Shown here in pieces: positions 1 to 6,008 of a stretch of DNA of 7,980 bases (position 1 is its first letter; every line of letters begins with the position of its first letter). The notes under the pieces were generated by a model, which was not told the origin of the DNA, did not search any database, and saw only the letters and a list, made by a program, of their open reading frames with translations. The stretch spans positions 1-7,980 of the forward strand of contig RFPF01000134.1 of assembly GCA_009926295.1 (NCBI GenBank). Direction: 5' to 3'. The position numbers and the translations under genes are program-made. Source of the stretch: Planctomycetia bacterium. Lineage in GTDB: Bacteria; Planctomycetota; Planctomycetia; Pirellulales; UBA1268.

Positions 1-2
1 CC

Positions 3-1532
3 GTCAAGGAATACACGTTCAAGCCCGCCGAAAGGCTGCCGCCGGTGAAGGGAGTGAGCGGCTACAAGCCCCTCCAGAACGACACGGTCCGCTTCGCCCT
101 CAACGTGTGGGCGGGCTGGGCCCCGATCATCCGGGCCAACAACGGCTTCAAGCCGGGGAAGCTCTGGCAGGCGCCGGGGGGCAAGCCGTTCAAGATCGAA
201 CTCGTCCTCATCGACGATCCGGTGCAGATGCGCGACGCCTACGCGGCGGGCGAGGTGCACGTCGGCTGGGCGACGCTCGACATGCTGCCCCTGTTCGTGG
301 ACAGCTTCGCAAAGGACTCGCGGATCATGCCGCGGGTCTACCAGCAGGTCGACTTCTCCAACGGCGGCGACGGGATCGTGGTCCGCGAGGGGATCAAGAC
401 GGTCAGGGACCTCGCCGGCAAGAAGCTCGTCATGGCACAGAACTCTCCGAGCCAGTTCTTCGCCCTCAACATGCTGGTGGCCGGCGGCCTGCAGCCGGCC
501 GACGTGGAGATGGTCTACGTGACCACGGCTTTCGAGGCGGCCGCGGCCTTCAACCGCGACAAGAGCATCGCCGGCTGCGTGTCGTGGGCGCCCGACATCT
601 ACAACCTGGCCGACGCAAAGGGCAACCGGATGCTCGTCACCACCCAGACGGCCAATCGGCTGATCGCCGACGTCTGGTTCGCCCGCGCGGATTTCGCCAA
701 GGACCACCCCGACAAGGTCGAGGCGATCGTGCGGGGCATCTTCGATGCCATGAACGAACTCAAGTCGGAGACCGCCCGCAAGGAAGTCGCGCAGCTGATG
801 GCCGACGGCTACACGATCCCCGCCGCCGACGCGCTCTCCATGCTCGGCGACGCGCACTCGACCAACTGGGCCGAGAACTACCAGTTCTTCCTCAACCGCA
901 ACAACCCGGCGAACTTCGAGCGGATCTGGAAGCAGGCCTACATGCTCTACCGCCGGATTGGCGCGATCTCGAGCAACCCCGTGCCGTTCGACCAGGTGAT
1001 GGACTTCTCGGTGATCCAGAAGCTCGGGCTGGAGCCGAAGTATGCGGACACCAAGGACGAGTACGCCTTGTCGCTGCCGCCGAAGACGGTCCAGCAGATC
1101 CGGGCGGAGAACGAGGAGATCCTCACCAACACGATCGTGATCCACTTCTTCCCCAACAGCGCGGACCTCAGGAAGAAGGTAATCCGGCGGCTCGACGGCA
1201 AGGACGTGGAGGAACCCTACGACGCCCGTGTGGATCTGGTGCTCGACGAGGCCGGGGCGCTCGCGAAACAGTTCGGCAACGCCCGGATCGTCGTCGAGGG
1301 GCACACCGACTCGTCGATGCGCGGCAGCGTGCCGGCCGCGATGGTTCGGGAACTGTCGCTCGAGCGGGCGCGGGCGGTGAAGAATGCGCTCGTCGATAAG
1401 TTCAAATTCGACGACAACCGGTTCGCGGTGGACGGCATGGGCTGGGATCGGCCCGCCGACGACGATCATCCCGACAACCACGCGCTCAACAGGCGGGTCG
1501 AGATCAAGGTCTACGCGGCGGAGAAGGAATGA
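3..1532 (+). CDS. NitT/TauT-type ABC substrate-binding protein fused to a C-terminal OmpA-like domain (5' partial)
   Basis: The frame is open from the first complete codon of the window, so the true start and any signal peptide or membrane anchor lie upstream; the GTG at 45 is probably internal. 509 codons are visible. Visible residues about 25-340 read as a periplasmic binding protein of the NMT1/SsuA/TauA type: a small-ligand strand (VRFALNVWAGWAPII), then AAGEVHVGWATLDMLPLF, DLAGKKLVM and a hinge-like AAAAFNRDKSIAGCVSWAPD. Residues about 378-505 are an OmpA/MotB-like peptidoglycan-binding domain: IVIHFFPNSADL, then VVEGHTDSS at 431-439, LSLERARAV, and ALNRRVEIKVY at the end. The Asp of GHTD and the Arg of NRR match the residues that bind diaminopimelate in this fold. 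The likely role is capture of a small anion or organic solute by a wall-tethered binding protein; the substrate cannot be read from the sequence. The stop overlaps the permease start (ATGA). Confidence 0.88.
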   Translation, partial: VKEYTFKPAERLPPVKGVSGYKPLQNDTVRFALNVWAGWAPIIRANNGFKPGKLWQAPGGKPFKIELVLIDDPVQMRDAYAAGEVHVGWATLDMLPLFVDSFAKDSRIMPRVYQQVDFSNGGDGIVVREGIKTVRDLAGKKLVMAQNSPSQFFALNMLVAGGLQPADVEMVYVTTAFEAAAAFNRDKSIAGCVSWAPDIYNLADAKGNRMLVTTQTANRLIADVWFARADFAKDHPDKVEAIVRGIFDAMNELKSETARKEVAQLMADGYTIPAADALSMLGDAHSTNWAENYQFFLNRNNPANFERIWKQAYMLYRRIGAISSNPVPFDQVMDFSVIQKLGLEPKYADTKDEYALSLPPKTVQQIRAENEEILTNTIVIHFFPNSADLRKKVIRRLDGKDVEEPYDARVDLVLDEAGALAKQFGNARIVVEGHTDSSMRGSVPAAMVRELSLERARAVKNALVDKFKFDDNRFAVDGMGWDRPADDDHPDNHALNRRVEIKVYAAEKE

Positions 1533-2476
1533 CGCCGGGCCAGGGTTCGCCGTCAGCGTCGGCGCCGGCCCGCCCGCTCCGGGGCGAGGCTGCGGCGGGG
1601 GCCGCGTTGCTCTGGGGGCTGACGAGCGTCGCCTGCGTGCTGGCACTGTGGTTCGTGGCCACTGCCGACGGCATGCGGCCGGGCGTCGGGCCGGAGGCCG
1701 ACACGAGCGGCCCGGAGACGCGGCTCATCAGCCCCGCGACGCTGCCGAGCCCCGCGGAGACCCTGCGCGCCCTGCCGGCCACGTTCGGCGAGCGGAGGCT
1801 GGTGCTCAACGCCATCGTGACGCTGCGGCGGGTGGTCTTCGGCTTCGGGCTGGCGGGGCTGGTGGGCGTGCCGCTGGGCGTGCTCGCGGCCTGTTTTCCC
1901 GCCTGCCGTTCGTTCCTCGCACCGCTGACGATCTTCGGACGCAACATACCCGTGGCGGCGCTCATTCCGCTGACGTTCTTCTTCTTCGGGATCGGTGAAG
2001 CCCAGAAGGTGATGTTCCTGTTCATCGCCAGCGTGGCCTTCGTCGTCAGCGACACGACCGCAGCCGTGCTGGAGGTGCCGCAGCGATACGTCGACACGGC
2101 CCTCACCCTCGGGGCGTCGCGGCTGCAGATCATCCTCAAGGTGCTCGTGCCACTGGCGGCACCGGCGATCTTCAACTCGCTCCGGCTGCTGTTCGGGATC
2201 GCCTTCGGCTACGTCATGCTCGCCGAGGTGGTGAAGCTCGGAGGCGACACCGGCGGCCTCGGCGACCTGATCAACGTCGCCCAGAGGCGGGGCGAACGGG
2301 AGCCGATCCTGATCGTACTCGTCGTGATCCCGCTGGTCGCCTACGGCATCGACCGCCTGCTCTGGTGGCTGCAGTGCGACCTGTTCCCGCACCGCTACGG
2401 CGGCCGGGGGTGGCTGCCGAGGTTCGTCGGCCGCATCCTGCACGGAGCGTCGCCGCCCGTGGAGGCCGCGGCATGA
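1529..2476 (+). CDS. ABC transporter permease, SsuC/TauC (NitT/TauT) type
   Basis: 315-residue inner-membrane permease of the binding-protein-dependent transport family. Hydrophobic segments lie at about 24-45, 102-124, 128-152, 158-182, 214-236 and 258-280. The cytoplasmic EAA loop that docks on the ATPase is at about 187-213 (YVDTALTLGASRLQIIL, then VPLAAP), with the conserved Gly in LGAS. The IPVAALIPLTFFFFGIGEAQK stretch (140-160) matches the family's IPxxAxxPLxxxWFGIG region. The loop between segments 1 and 2 (about 46-90) is long and rich in Pro and Gly. The start is well supported: the ATG at 1529 overlaps the upstream stop by four bases, and a GGAG lies at 1520-1523. It forms the membrane channel of the importer encoded by its neighbours. 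The last 25 residues are a hydrophilic tail. Confidence 0.9.
   Translation: MTPGQGSPSASAPARPLRGEAAAGAALLWGLTSVACVLALWFVATADGMRPGVGPEADTSGPETRLISPATLPSPAETLRALPATFGERRLVLNAIVTLRRVVFGFGLAGLVGVPLGVLAACFPACRSFLAPLTIFGRNIPVAALIPLTFFFFGIGEAQKVMFLFIASVAFVVSDTTAAVLEVPQRYVDTALTLGASRLQIILKVLVPLAAPAIFNSLRLLFGIAFGYVMLAEVVKLGGDTGGLGDLINVAQRRGEREPILIVLVVIPLVAYGIDRLLWWLQCDLFPHRYGGRGWLPRFVGRILHGASPPVEAAA
2461..2465 (+). promoter_or_regulatory. Shine-Dalgarno site that sets the ATPase start
   Basis: GGAGG at 2461-2465, seven bases before the ATG at 2473. The open frame continues upstream to a possible ATG at 2365, but that extension lies inside the permease gene and is low-complexity Arg/Pro/Ala. This site, together with the ATGA overlap, decides for 2473. 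Confidence 0.7.
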
Positions 2477-3348
2477 ACGACACGTCGCACGTCGCCGAGG
2501 CGTCCGGCGTCGCCGCTGCCGAGCGGCCCGCCGCCGTCGAATTTCACGACGTCACGAAGGTCTACGGTCAGGGCACGCCGCGGGAGTACGTCGCGATTTC
2601 CGGCGTCACCTTCACGATCCCCGACCTCGCCGACCACGGCGAGATATCGTCGTTCCTCGGGCCATCCGGGTGCGGCAAGAGCACGGTGCTGCGGCTCGTG
2701 GCGGGGCTCGAGCCGCAGCATCCGCCCACGGGCGGCACCGTGGCGGTGCTCGGCCGTCCTGTGGTCGGCCCGGGGCCCGATCGGGGGATGGTGTTCCAGG
2801 ATTACACGAGCTTCGACAACCGCACGGTGCTCGACAACGTCGTGTTCGGGCTGGAGTGCCGGGGCGTGCCGCGGAGGGAGCGGGAGGCGGCCGGCCGGGA
2901 GTGGATCGCGAAGGTGGGGCTCGATCCGCGCAGGGATGCCGCGAAATACCCGCACGAACTCTCCGGAGGCATGCGGCAGCGGGTGGCGATCGCCCGGACG
3001 CTCATTCTGCGTCCACGTGTGATTCTGATGGACGAGCCTTTCGGCGCACTCGATCCGGCCACCCGGCTCGACATGCAGGATCTCCTGGTCGCTCTCTGGC
3101 GGGAGGTGCAGGCCACGGTGCTGTTCGTGACGCACTCGGTCGAGGAGGCCGTGTACCTCGGCGATCGCGTGTTCGTGATGGCCACGACCCCCGGACGGAT
3201 CGTCGAGGATCTGCGGATGCCGGCCGCCTCCGCCCCGGCCCGCGAGACCCAGTCGCAGCCGTGGTTTCACGAGCAGGTCAACGCCCTGCACGCCCGGATC
3301 GAGCAGGTCGAGGCGGCTGCGAAGCGACTCAACGGAGCGCGTGAATAG
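2473..3348 (+). CDS. ABC transporter ATP-binding protein, SsuB/TauB (NitT/TauT) type
   Basis: 291-residue ATPase that powers the importer from the cytoplasmic face. All nucleotide-binding motifs are present in order: Walker A GPSGCGKST at 63-71, Q-loop Gln at 109 (VFQD), signature LSGGMRQR at 163-170, Walker B VILMDEP at 183-189, D-loop GALD at 191-194, and the switch His at 221 (VTHSVEEA). The protein is therefore expected to be active. After the Q-loop the usual LxPW-like element is replaced by YTSFDNRTVLDNV. A short PDLADHGE segment just before Walker A is also unusual. The C-terminal 40 residues end in a short helix (ARIEQVEAAAKRL). The ATG at 2473 overlaps the permease stop by four bases, and the stop (TAG) overlaps the next start by one base, so the three transport genes are one translational unit. 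Confidence 0.93.
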   Translation: MNDTSHVAEASGVAAAERPAAVEFHDVTKVYGQGTPREYVAISGVTFTIPDLADHGEISSFLGPSGCGKSTVLRLVAGLEPQHPPTGGTVAVLGRPVVGPGPDRGMVFQDYTSFDNRTVLDNVVFGLECRGVPRREREAAGREWIAKVGLDPRRDAAKYPHELSGGMRQRVAIARTLILRPRVILMDEPFGALDPATRLDMQDLLVALWREVQATVLFVTHSVEEAVYLGDRVFVMATTPGRIVEDLRMPAASAPARETQSQPWFHEQVNALHARIEQVEAAAKRLNGARE

Positions 3349-4190
3349 TGTTCGCCCGCAGCATCAAGTACCTCAAGACCGCCTTCGCCACGAAGTGGAA
3401 CCTCCTGTTCTTCGGTGGTGCCGCGGCCGCCGCCTTCATCAGCGGGTTTCCCGGGATCCTCCTGCCGCTCGTTTTCGCCGGCGAGGTCTACTACCTCGCG
3501 AGCATGCTCGCCAACGAGAGGTTTCGGGCCGCGGTCGAGGCCCGGGACGCGAAGGCCCGGCGTGCGGCCGAAGTCGCTGGCGCCAGTCAGGCGTACGATC
3601 GGATCCGCACGAACCTTCCGCCGGCCCTGTTGCGGCGTTTCGACGAACTGCGTGATCACTGCCAGAAGCTCGTCGAACTGGCCGGAAGCATGCGCGGCCC
3701 CGACGACGGCGGTCCCGATCGCAATGCCCTTGAATCGCTCGACCGGCTGCTGTGGGGCTACCTGCGCATGATCTGGGGCGCCAACACGCTCTCCGACTTC
3801 CTCGACCGAACCGACGACGGCGCGATCCGGGCACGGATCACCGATCTTGAACGGCGTCTGGCGAAGCTCGCGAAGGACGATCCCGCCACGGCGGCGATGC
3901 GCGCGACCCTCGAGGATCACCTGAAGACGAGCCGCGAGCGGCTCGGCAACATCGAGGAGGCCCGCCGCAAGCTCGACCTCGTCGCCGCCGAGATCGAGCG
4001 CATGGAGGCCAAGATCGCGGCGCTCGCCGAGAGCTCGGTCGCCAAACGCGACGTCACGGACATCGCCCAGCGGGTGGACGAGGTGGCCGAGGGCATGCGG
4101 AAGACCGACGAGACGATGCGGCAGCTGCAGTTGCCGCCGGAGCTCGAGGACCTTGACCAGCCGCCCCCGATGCTCCGCGAAGAGGCATGA
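3348..4190 (+). CDS. Unrecognised membrane-anchored coiled-coil protein in the ABC operon
   Basis: 280 residues; I do not recognise the family. Two hydrophobic stretches at about 19-32 and 37-53 are separated by SGFPG and probably form a membrane hairpin or one long anchor, preceded by a basic start (ARSIKYLKTAFATKW). From about 54 onward the protein is charged and helical. Heptad-like coiled coil is clearest at 158-175 and 184-262 (for example DLERRLAKLAKD, VAAEIERMEAKIAAL). A less charged helical part with LWGYLRMIWGANTLSDFLD lies at 135-152. The tail is Pro/Glu-rich. The GTG start at 3348 shares one base with the ATPase TAG, and GGAG lies ten bases upstream; no better start is seen. The overlap with the importer genes suggests a structural or regulatory partner of the complex, but that is inference from position only. 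Confidence 0.82.
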   Translation: MFARSIKYLKTAFATKWNLLFFGGAAAAAFISGFPGILLPLVFAGEVYYLASMLANERFRAAVEARDAKARRAAEVAGASQAYDRIRTNLPPALLRRFDELRDHCQKLVELAGSMRGPDDGGPDRNALESLDRLLWGYLRMIWGANTLSDFLDRTDDGAIRARITDLERRLAKLAKDDPATAAMRATLEDHLKTSRERLGNIEEARRKLDLVAAEIERMEAKIAALAESSVAKRDVTDIAQRVDEVAEGMRKTDETMRQLQLPPELEDLDQPPPMLREEA

Positions 4191-4216
4191 CGTGGGGCAA
4201 GCTTGGTGCGGTGCAA

Positions 4217-4499
4217 GTGGGACAGGCTTTAGCCTGTCATGCCTTCACGCAGGCGCGCCGGGTTCGGGCTCCCCGTATCCCATCGCCGGACGTTCACTTG
4301 GTGTGGCGCACCGGCTCGTGGCTGCCCAGCCCCGCTCGCCGGACGCTCGCCTCGGCCCTCCGAGGCCTCGGCTCCCTGCATGTCCGCTTCGCTTCGCCAT
4401 CCTGGCTGCGCTCGCTCCCATAGCCCGGCTCTTTGGTCTGGGCAGCCCCGAGCCTCCATCAATGGCAAGTGGGGCATGACAGGCTGAAGCCTGTCCCAC
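4217..4499. repeat. 283-base segment bounded by 27-base inverted repeats
   Basis: The arms at 4217-4243 and 4473-4499 are reverse complements with 26 of 27 bases matching. Each arm is itself a hairpin with an 8-base stem: GACAGGCT, two-base loop (TT or GA), AGCCTGTC, at 4221-4238 and 4478-4495. A second, nested inverted pair lies inside (GGCTCGTGGCTGCCCA at 4313-4328 against 4439-4454, 15 of 16). A 6-base stem, CCTCGG/CCGAGG, lies at 4350-4365. No transposase or convincing coding frame lies between the arms. This looks like a small non-coding mobile or repeat element of the REP/MITE kind. The left arm lies 26 bases after the operon stop, so it could also help end transcription. Confidence 0.6.
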
Positions 4500-4515
4500 G
4501 GCGCCAGGCCGGGCA

Positions 4516-4538
4516 CCGATCCGCCGGAGGCGGATTGG
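4516..4538. repeat. GGA-loop hairpin
   Basis: A 10-base stem, with ATCCGCC (4519-4525) pairing with GGCGGAT (4529-4535) at its core, is closed by a GGA loop and extended outward by a G-T pair and two C-G pairs. It belongs to the hairpin cluster that fills 4500-4800. There is no T-run on either side, so it is not a classical terminator. Confidence 0.55.
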
Positions 4539-4540
4539 TC

Positions 4541-4602
4541 GGGCCGGGTCATCACCAGCGGGCGGATGCCCGCCAAGGGAATTTTGGCAGGATGCCAAGC
4601 CG
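4541..4602. repeat. 62-base direct repeat, copy 1
   Basis: Matches 4731-4792 at 54 of 62 positions without gaps. It contains two hairpins: GCGGGC-GGAT-GCCCGC at 4558-4573 and TTGGCA-GGA-TGCCAA at 4584-4598. The 27-base core at 4554-4580 is identical in both copies. Confidence 0.7.
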
Positions 4603-4609
4603 TGTTCAC

Positions 4610-4639
4610 GCAAAGCCTCGGCATCCTGCCTCGCTTTGC
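4610..4639. repeat. Inverted relative of the GGA-loop hairpin inside a larger stem
   Basis: GCAAAGC (4610-4616) pairs with GCTTTGC (4633-4639). Inside lies GGCA-TCC-TGCC (4620-4630), the reverse-strand form of the GGCAGGATGCC hairpin found in both direct repeats. Confidence 0.5.
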
Positions 4640-4666
4640 TTGGCGACTCTCCGGTCGCTCTCGAGA

Positions 4667-4685
4667 GCCGGGCCTCCAGCCCGGC
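4667..4685. repeat. 7-base-stem hairpin
   Basis: GCCGGGC (4667-4673), loop CTCCA, GCCCGGC (4679-4685). The 10-base palindrome CTCTCGAGAG (4658-4667) sits directly before it. Read on the minus strand the loop is TGGAG, again with a GGA core. Confidence 0.5.
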
Positions 4686-4730
4686 AGCGTGTTGAAGCGC
4701 GTGGTATTGTGAACCCGCGTCAGGCCCGGA

Positions 4731-4792
4731 GGGCCGGGTGAGTACCAGCGGGCGGATGCCCGCCAAGGGACGGTCGGCAGGATGCCGAGCCG
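4731..4792. repeat. 62-base direct repeat, copy 2
   Basis: Second copy of the repeat at 4541-4602, 190 bases downstream, ending 11 bases from the topoisomerase stop. The GCGGGC-GGAT-GCCCGC hairpin (4748-4763) is unchanged. The second hairpin is TCGGCA-GGA-TGCCGA (4774-4788), changed on both arms relative to copy 1 so that pairing is kept. A further small hairpin (GGCCC-GGA-GGGCC, 4723-4735) overlaps its left edge. Confidence 0.7.
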
Positions 4793-4796
4793 TCCC
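4767..4796 (-). terminator. Strong hairpin just after the topoisomerase VI A stop
   Basis: GGGACGG (4767-4773) pairs with CCGTCCC (4790-4796). This stem continues into TCGGCA/TGCCGA with a GGA loop, giving a 13-pair stem with one bulged base (4789). It begins six bases past the minus-strand stop codon (4803-4805). There is no T-run after it on the minus strand, so a factor-independent terminator is uncertain; a 3'-end stabilising or transcription-slowing hairpin is equally possible. Confidence 0.4.
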
Positions 4797-4802
4797 GTGT
4801 AT

Positions 4803-5945
4803 TCAGTCGAGCCAGTCCTTCTCCTCGAGCCTCTCGGGTGTGTAGGTGTCGGTCACGTAGCTGATGTCCTTCGAGATCAGCGACTCGACCTCGAGCTTGA
4901 AGCCGTTGGCGAGCATCGTCTCGATCTCCTTCTGCCAGGCCTTCTTGCCCGCGAACCACGGGTAGGCCGCGATCTGCTTGGCCCGCTTGATGTCGGTGTC
5001 GTTGAGGGCGATCTGCACGCTCGGGGAGAGCTTGCACCGCTGGTAGTCGCGGGAACGGATGCCGAGGAACCGGGCCTCCGGGATCGCCATCCGCTTCGAC
5101 TCGTACGCCAGGTTGATCGAGCCCTGCTTGAGCACAGAGTAGATGTAGTACCCCCAGGGATCGTTGTCGAGCAGGCAGTAGACGGGAAGTTTCAATTCGT
5201 GGTGGAGCCGGTAGAGCATCCGGCGGACGCCGCGGGGAGGCTGGCCGCCGCCATGCGTGAGCAGGCACTGGTGCTTCCGCCAGAACTTGTCCTCGTTGAA
5301 GCGGCGCCAGACGGTGTCCTTCTCGACATGGAGGATGAACTTGGCGTCACACGACTTGAACTTCACGATGTCGGCCTCGACGATCGACGGGATCGAGTAG
5401 CCGCCAGAGCCCATCCTGGAGCAGTCGATCTCGTCACCGGAGTCGACGAGCGTGATCGGCCCCACCATGCCGCCGCGGTTGCTGGCGTAGACGTGGAGTT
5501 CCTCACGGAGGCTCTCGAGCGTGACCTCGAGGTCCTCGATGATCGGGTCGCACTCCTCCTGGGTCGCGAAGGTCTCCTCGCGGGTGCCCTCGATGGTGTG
5601 CTTGAGCAGGTAGTAGAGACCGCGGATGCTCGTGGTCTTCTGCTGGTCGATCAGCTGCTTGCAGCCCGTCGCCACCAGGAGCGTCTGCATGTAGCTCTTG
5701 GCCTGCGAGAGGTTGAACAGCTGGCGCCGGTTGGTCTGCCCGCCCATCTCGATGATCTTCCGCGACTTGTTGAAGCGGACGTTCGAGAGGCTGCGGGTGG
5801 GGATGTCGAGGTGGGGATCCCGCCGCTTCTCGGCGGCGGCGGCCACCTCGTCGGCGAGATCGACGATCAGCCGGAGGGTCTTGTCGTCGATGGGGGGGAG
5901 CTTCCTCCTCGCCGCCCCGGTATCCCGCTTCGTCTTCGTCGCCAT
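4803..5945 (-). CDS. top6A: DNA topoisomerase VI subunit A (Spo11/Top6A family)
   Basis: 380-residue catalytic subunit of a type IIB topoisomerase, which cuts both DNA strands through a tyrosyl-DNA link. The winged-helix (5Y-CAP) part contains TSIRGLYYLLKHT at 105-117, with Tyr112 the probable nucleophile (second Tyr of the YY pair). The Toprim domain carries the metal ligands Glu208 (ILHVEKDTVWRRFNE) and Asp260/Asp262 (LLDNDPWGYYIYSVLKQGSI). YESKRMAIPEARFLG follows, as in archaeal A subunits. Length is normal for the family. In canonical A subunits the residue two before the YY pair is usually acidic (RD/RE); here it is Gly. I chose the ATG at 5945. An in-frame ATG at 5984 adds 13 residues whose codons (GCT TTG CGA CCT CCA) are unlike the rest of the gene, though AAGG sits before it. 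No B subunit gene is adjacent, yet the enzyme needs one for ATP-driven gating. Confidence 0.9.
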   Translation of the reverse strand: MATKTKRDTGAARRKLPPIDDKTLRLIVDLADEVAAAAEKRRDPHLDIPTRSLSNVRFNKSRKIIEMGGQTNRRQLFNLSQAKSYMQTLLVATGCKQLIDQQKTTSIRGLYYLLKHTIEGTREETFATQEECDPIIEDLEVTLESLREELHVYASNRGGMVGPITLVDSGDEIDCSRMGSGGYSIPSIVEADIVKFKSCDAKFILHVEKDTVWRRFNEDKFWRKHQCLLTHGGGQPPRGVRRMLYRLHHELKLPVYCLLDNDPWGYYIYSVLKQGSINLAYESKRMAIPEARFLGIRSRDYQRCKLSPSVQIALNDTDIKRAKQIAAYPWFAGKKAWQKEIETMLANGFKLEVESLISKDISYVTDTYTPERLEEKDWLD

Positions 5946-6008
5946 GGAACGCCTGCCTGGAGGGTTGCCTCGCAAAGCGGGCATCCTACCTTCGGCGGCG
6001 CGGCGAGG
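5946..6008 (-). other. Short spacer and leader between aminotransferase and topoisomerase genes
   Basis: 63 bases separate the two same-strand genes. GCCTCGC (5967-5973) and GCGAGGC (6003-6009) could pair across a 29-base loop. The fragment GCAAAGCGGGCATCCTACC at 5972-5990 resembles the hairpin at 4610-4639. No clear promoter is seen, so cotranscription is possible. Confidence 0.3.

Noticed and set aside
45..47. GTG as the start of the binding protein
   Set aside because: The frame is open and protein-like (VKEYTFKPAERLPP) to the window edge, no ribosome site precedes it, and a secreted protein should have a signal peptide, which is not seen after this codon.
1553..2443. Minus-strand frame of 296 codons
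   Set aside because: Antisense to the permease; His/Arg/Gln-rich shadow without any domain.
2365..2472. N-terminal extension of the ATPase to an upstream ATG
   Set aside because: It lies inside the permease gene and is low-complexity; GGAGG and the ATGA overlap favour 2473.
4217..4499. Insertion sequence
   Set aside because: No transposase frame between the arms and no clear target duplication outside them; kept as a repeat element only.
4153..4766. Several overlapping frames of 78-173 codons in the intergenic region
   Set aside because: They run through inverted and direct repeats on both strands, share no codon pattern, and have no ribosome site or recognisable protein.
4500..4800. CRISPR array
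   Set aside because: Only two long direct copies, 190 bases apart, with the hairpins themselves variable; there is no regular repeat-spacer spacing.
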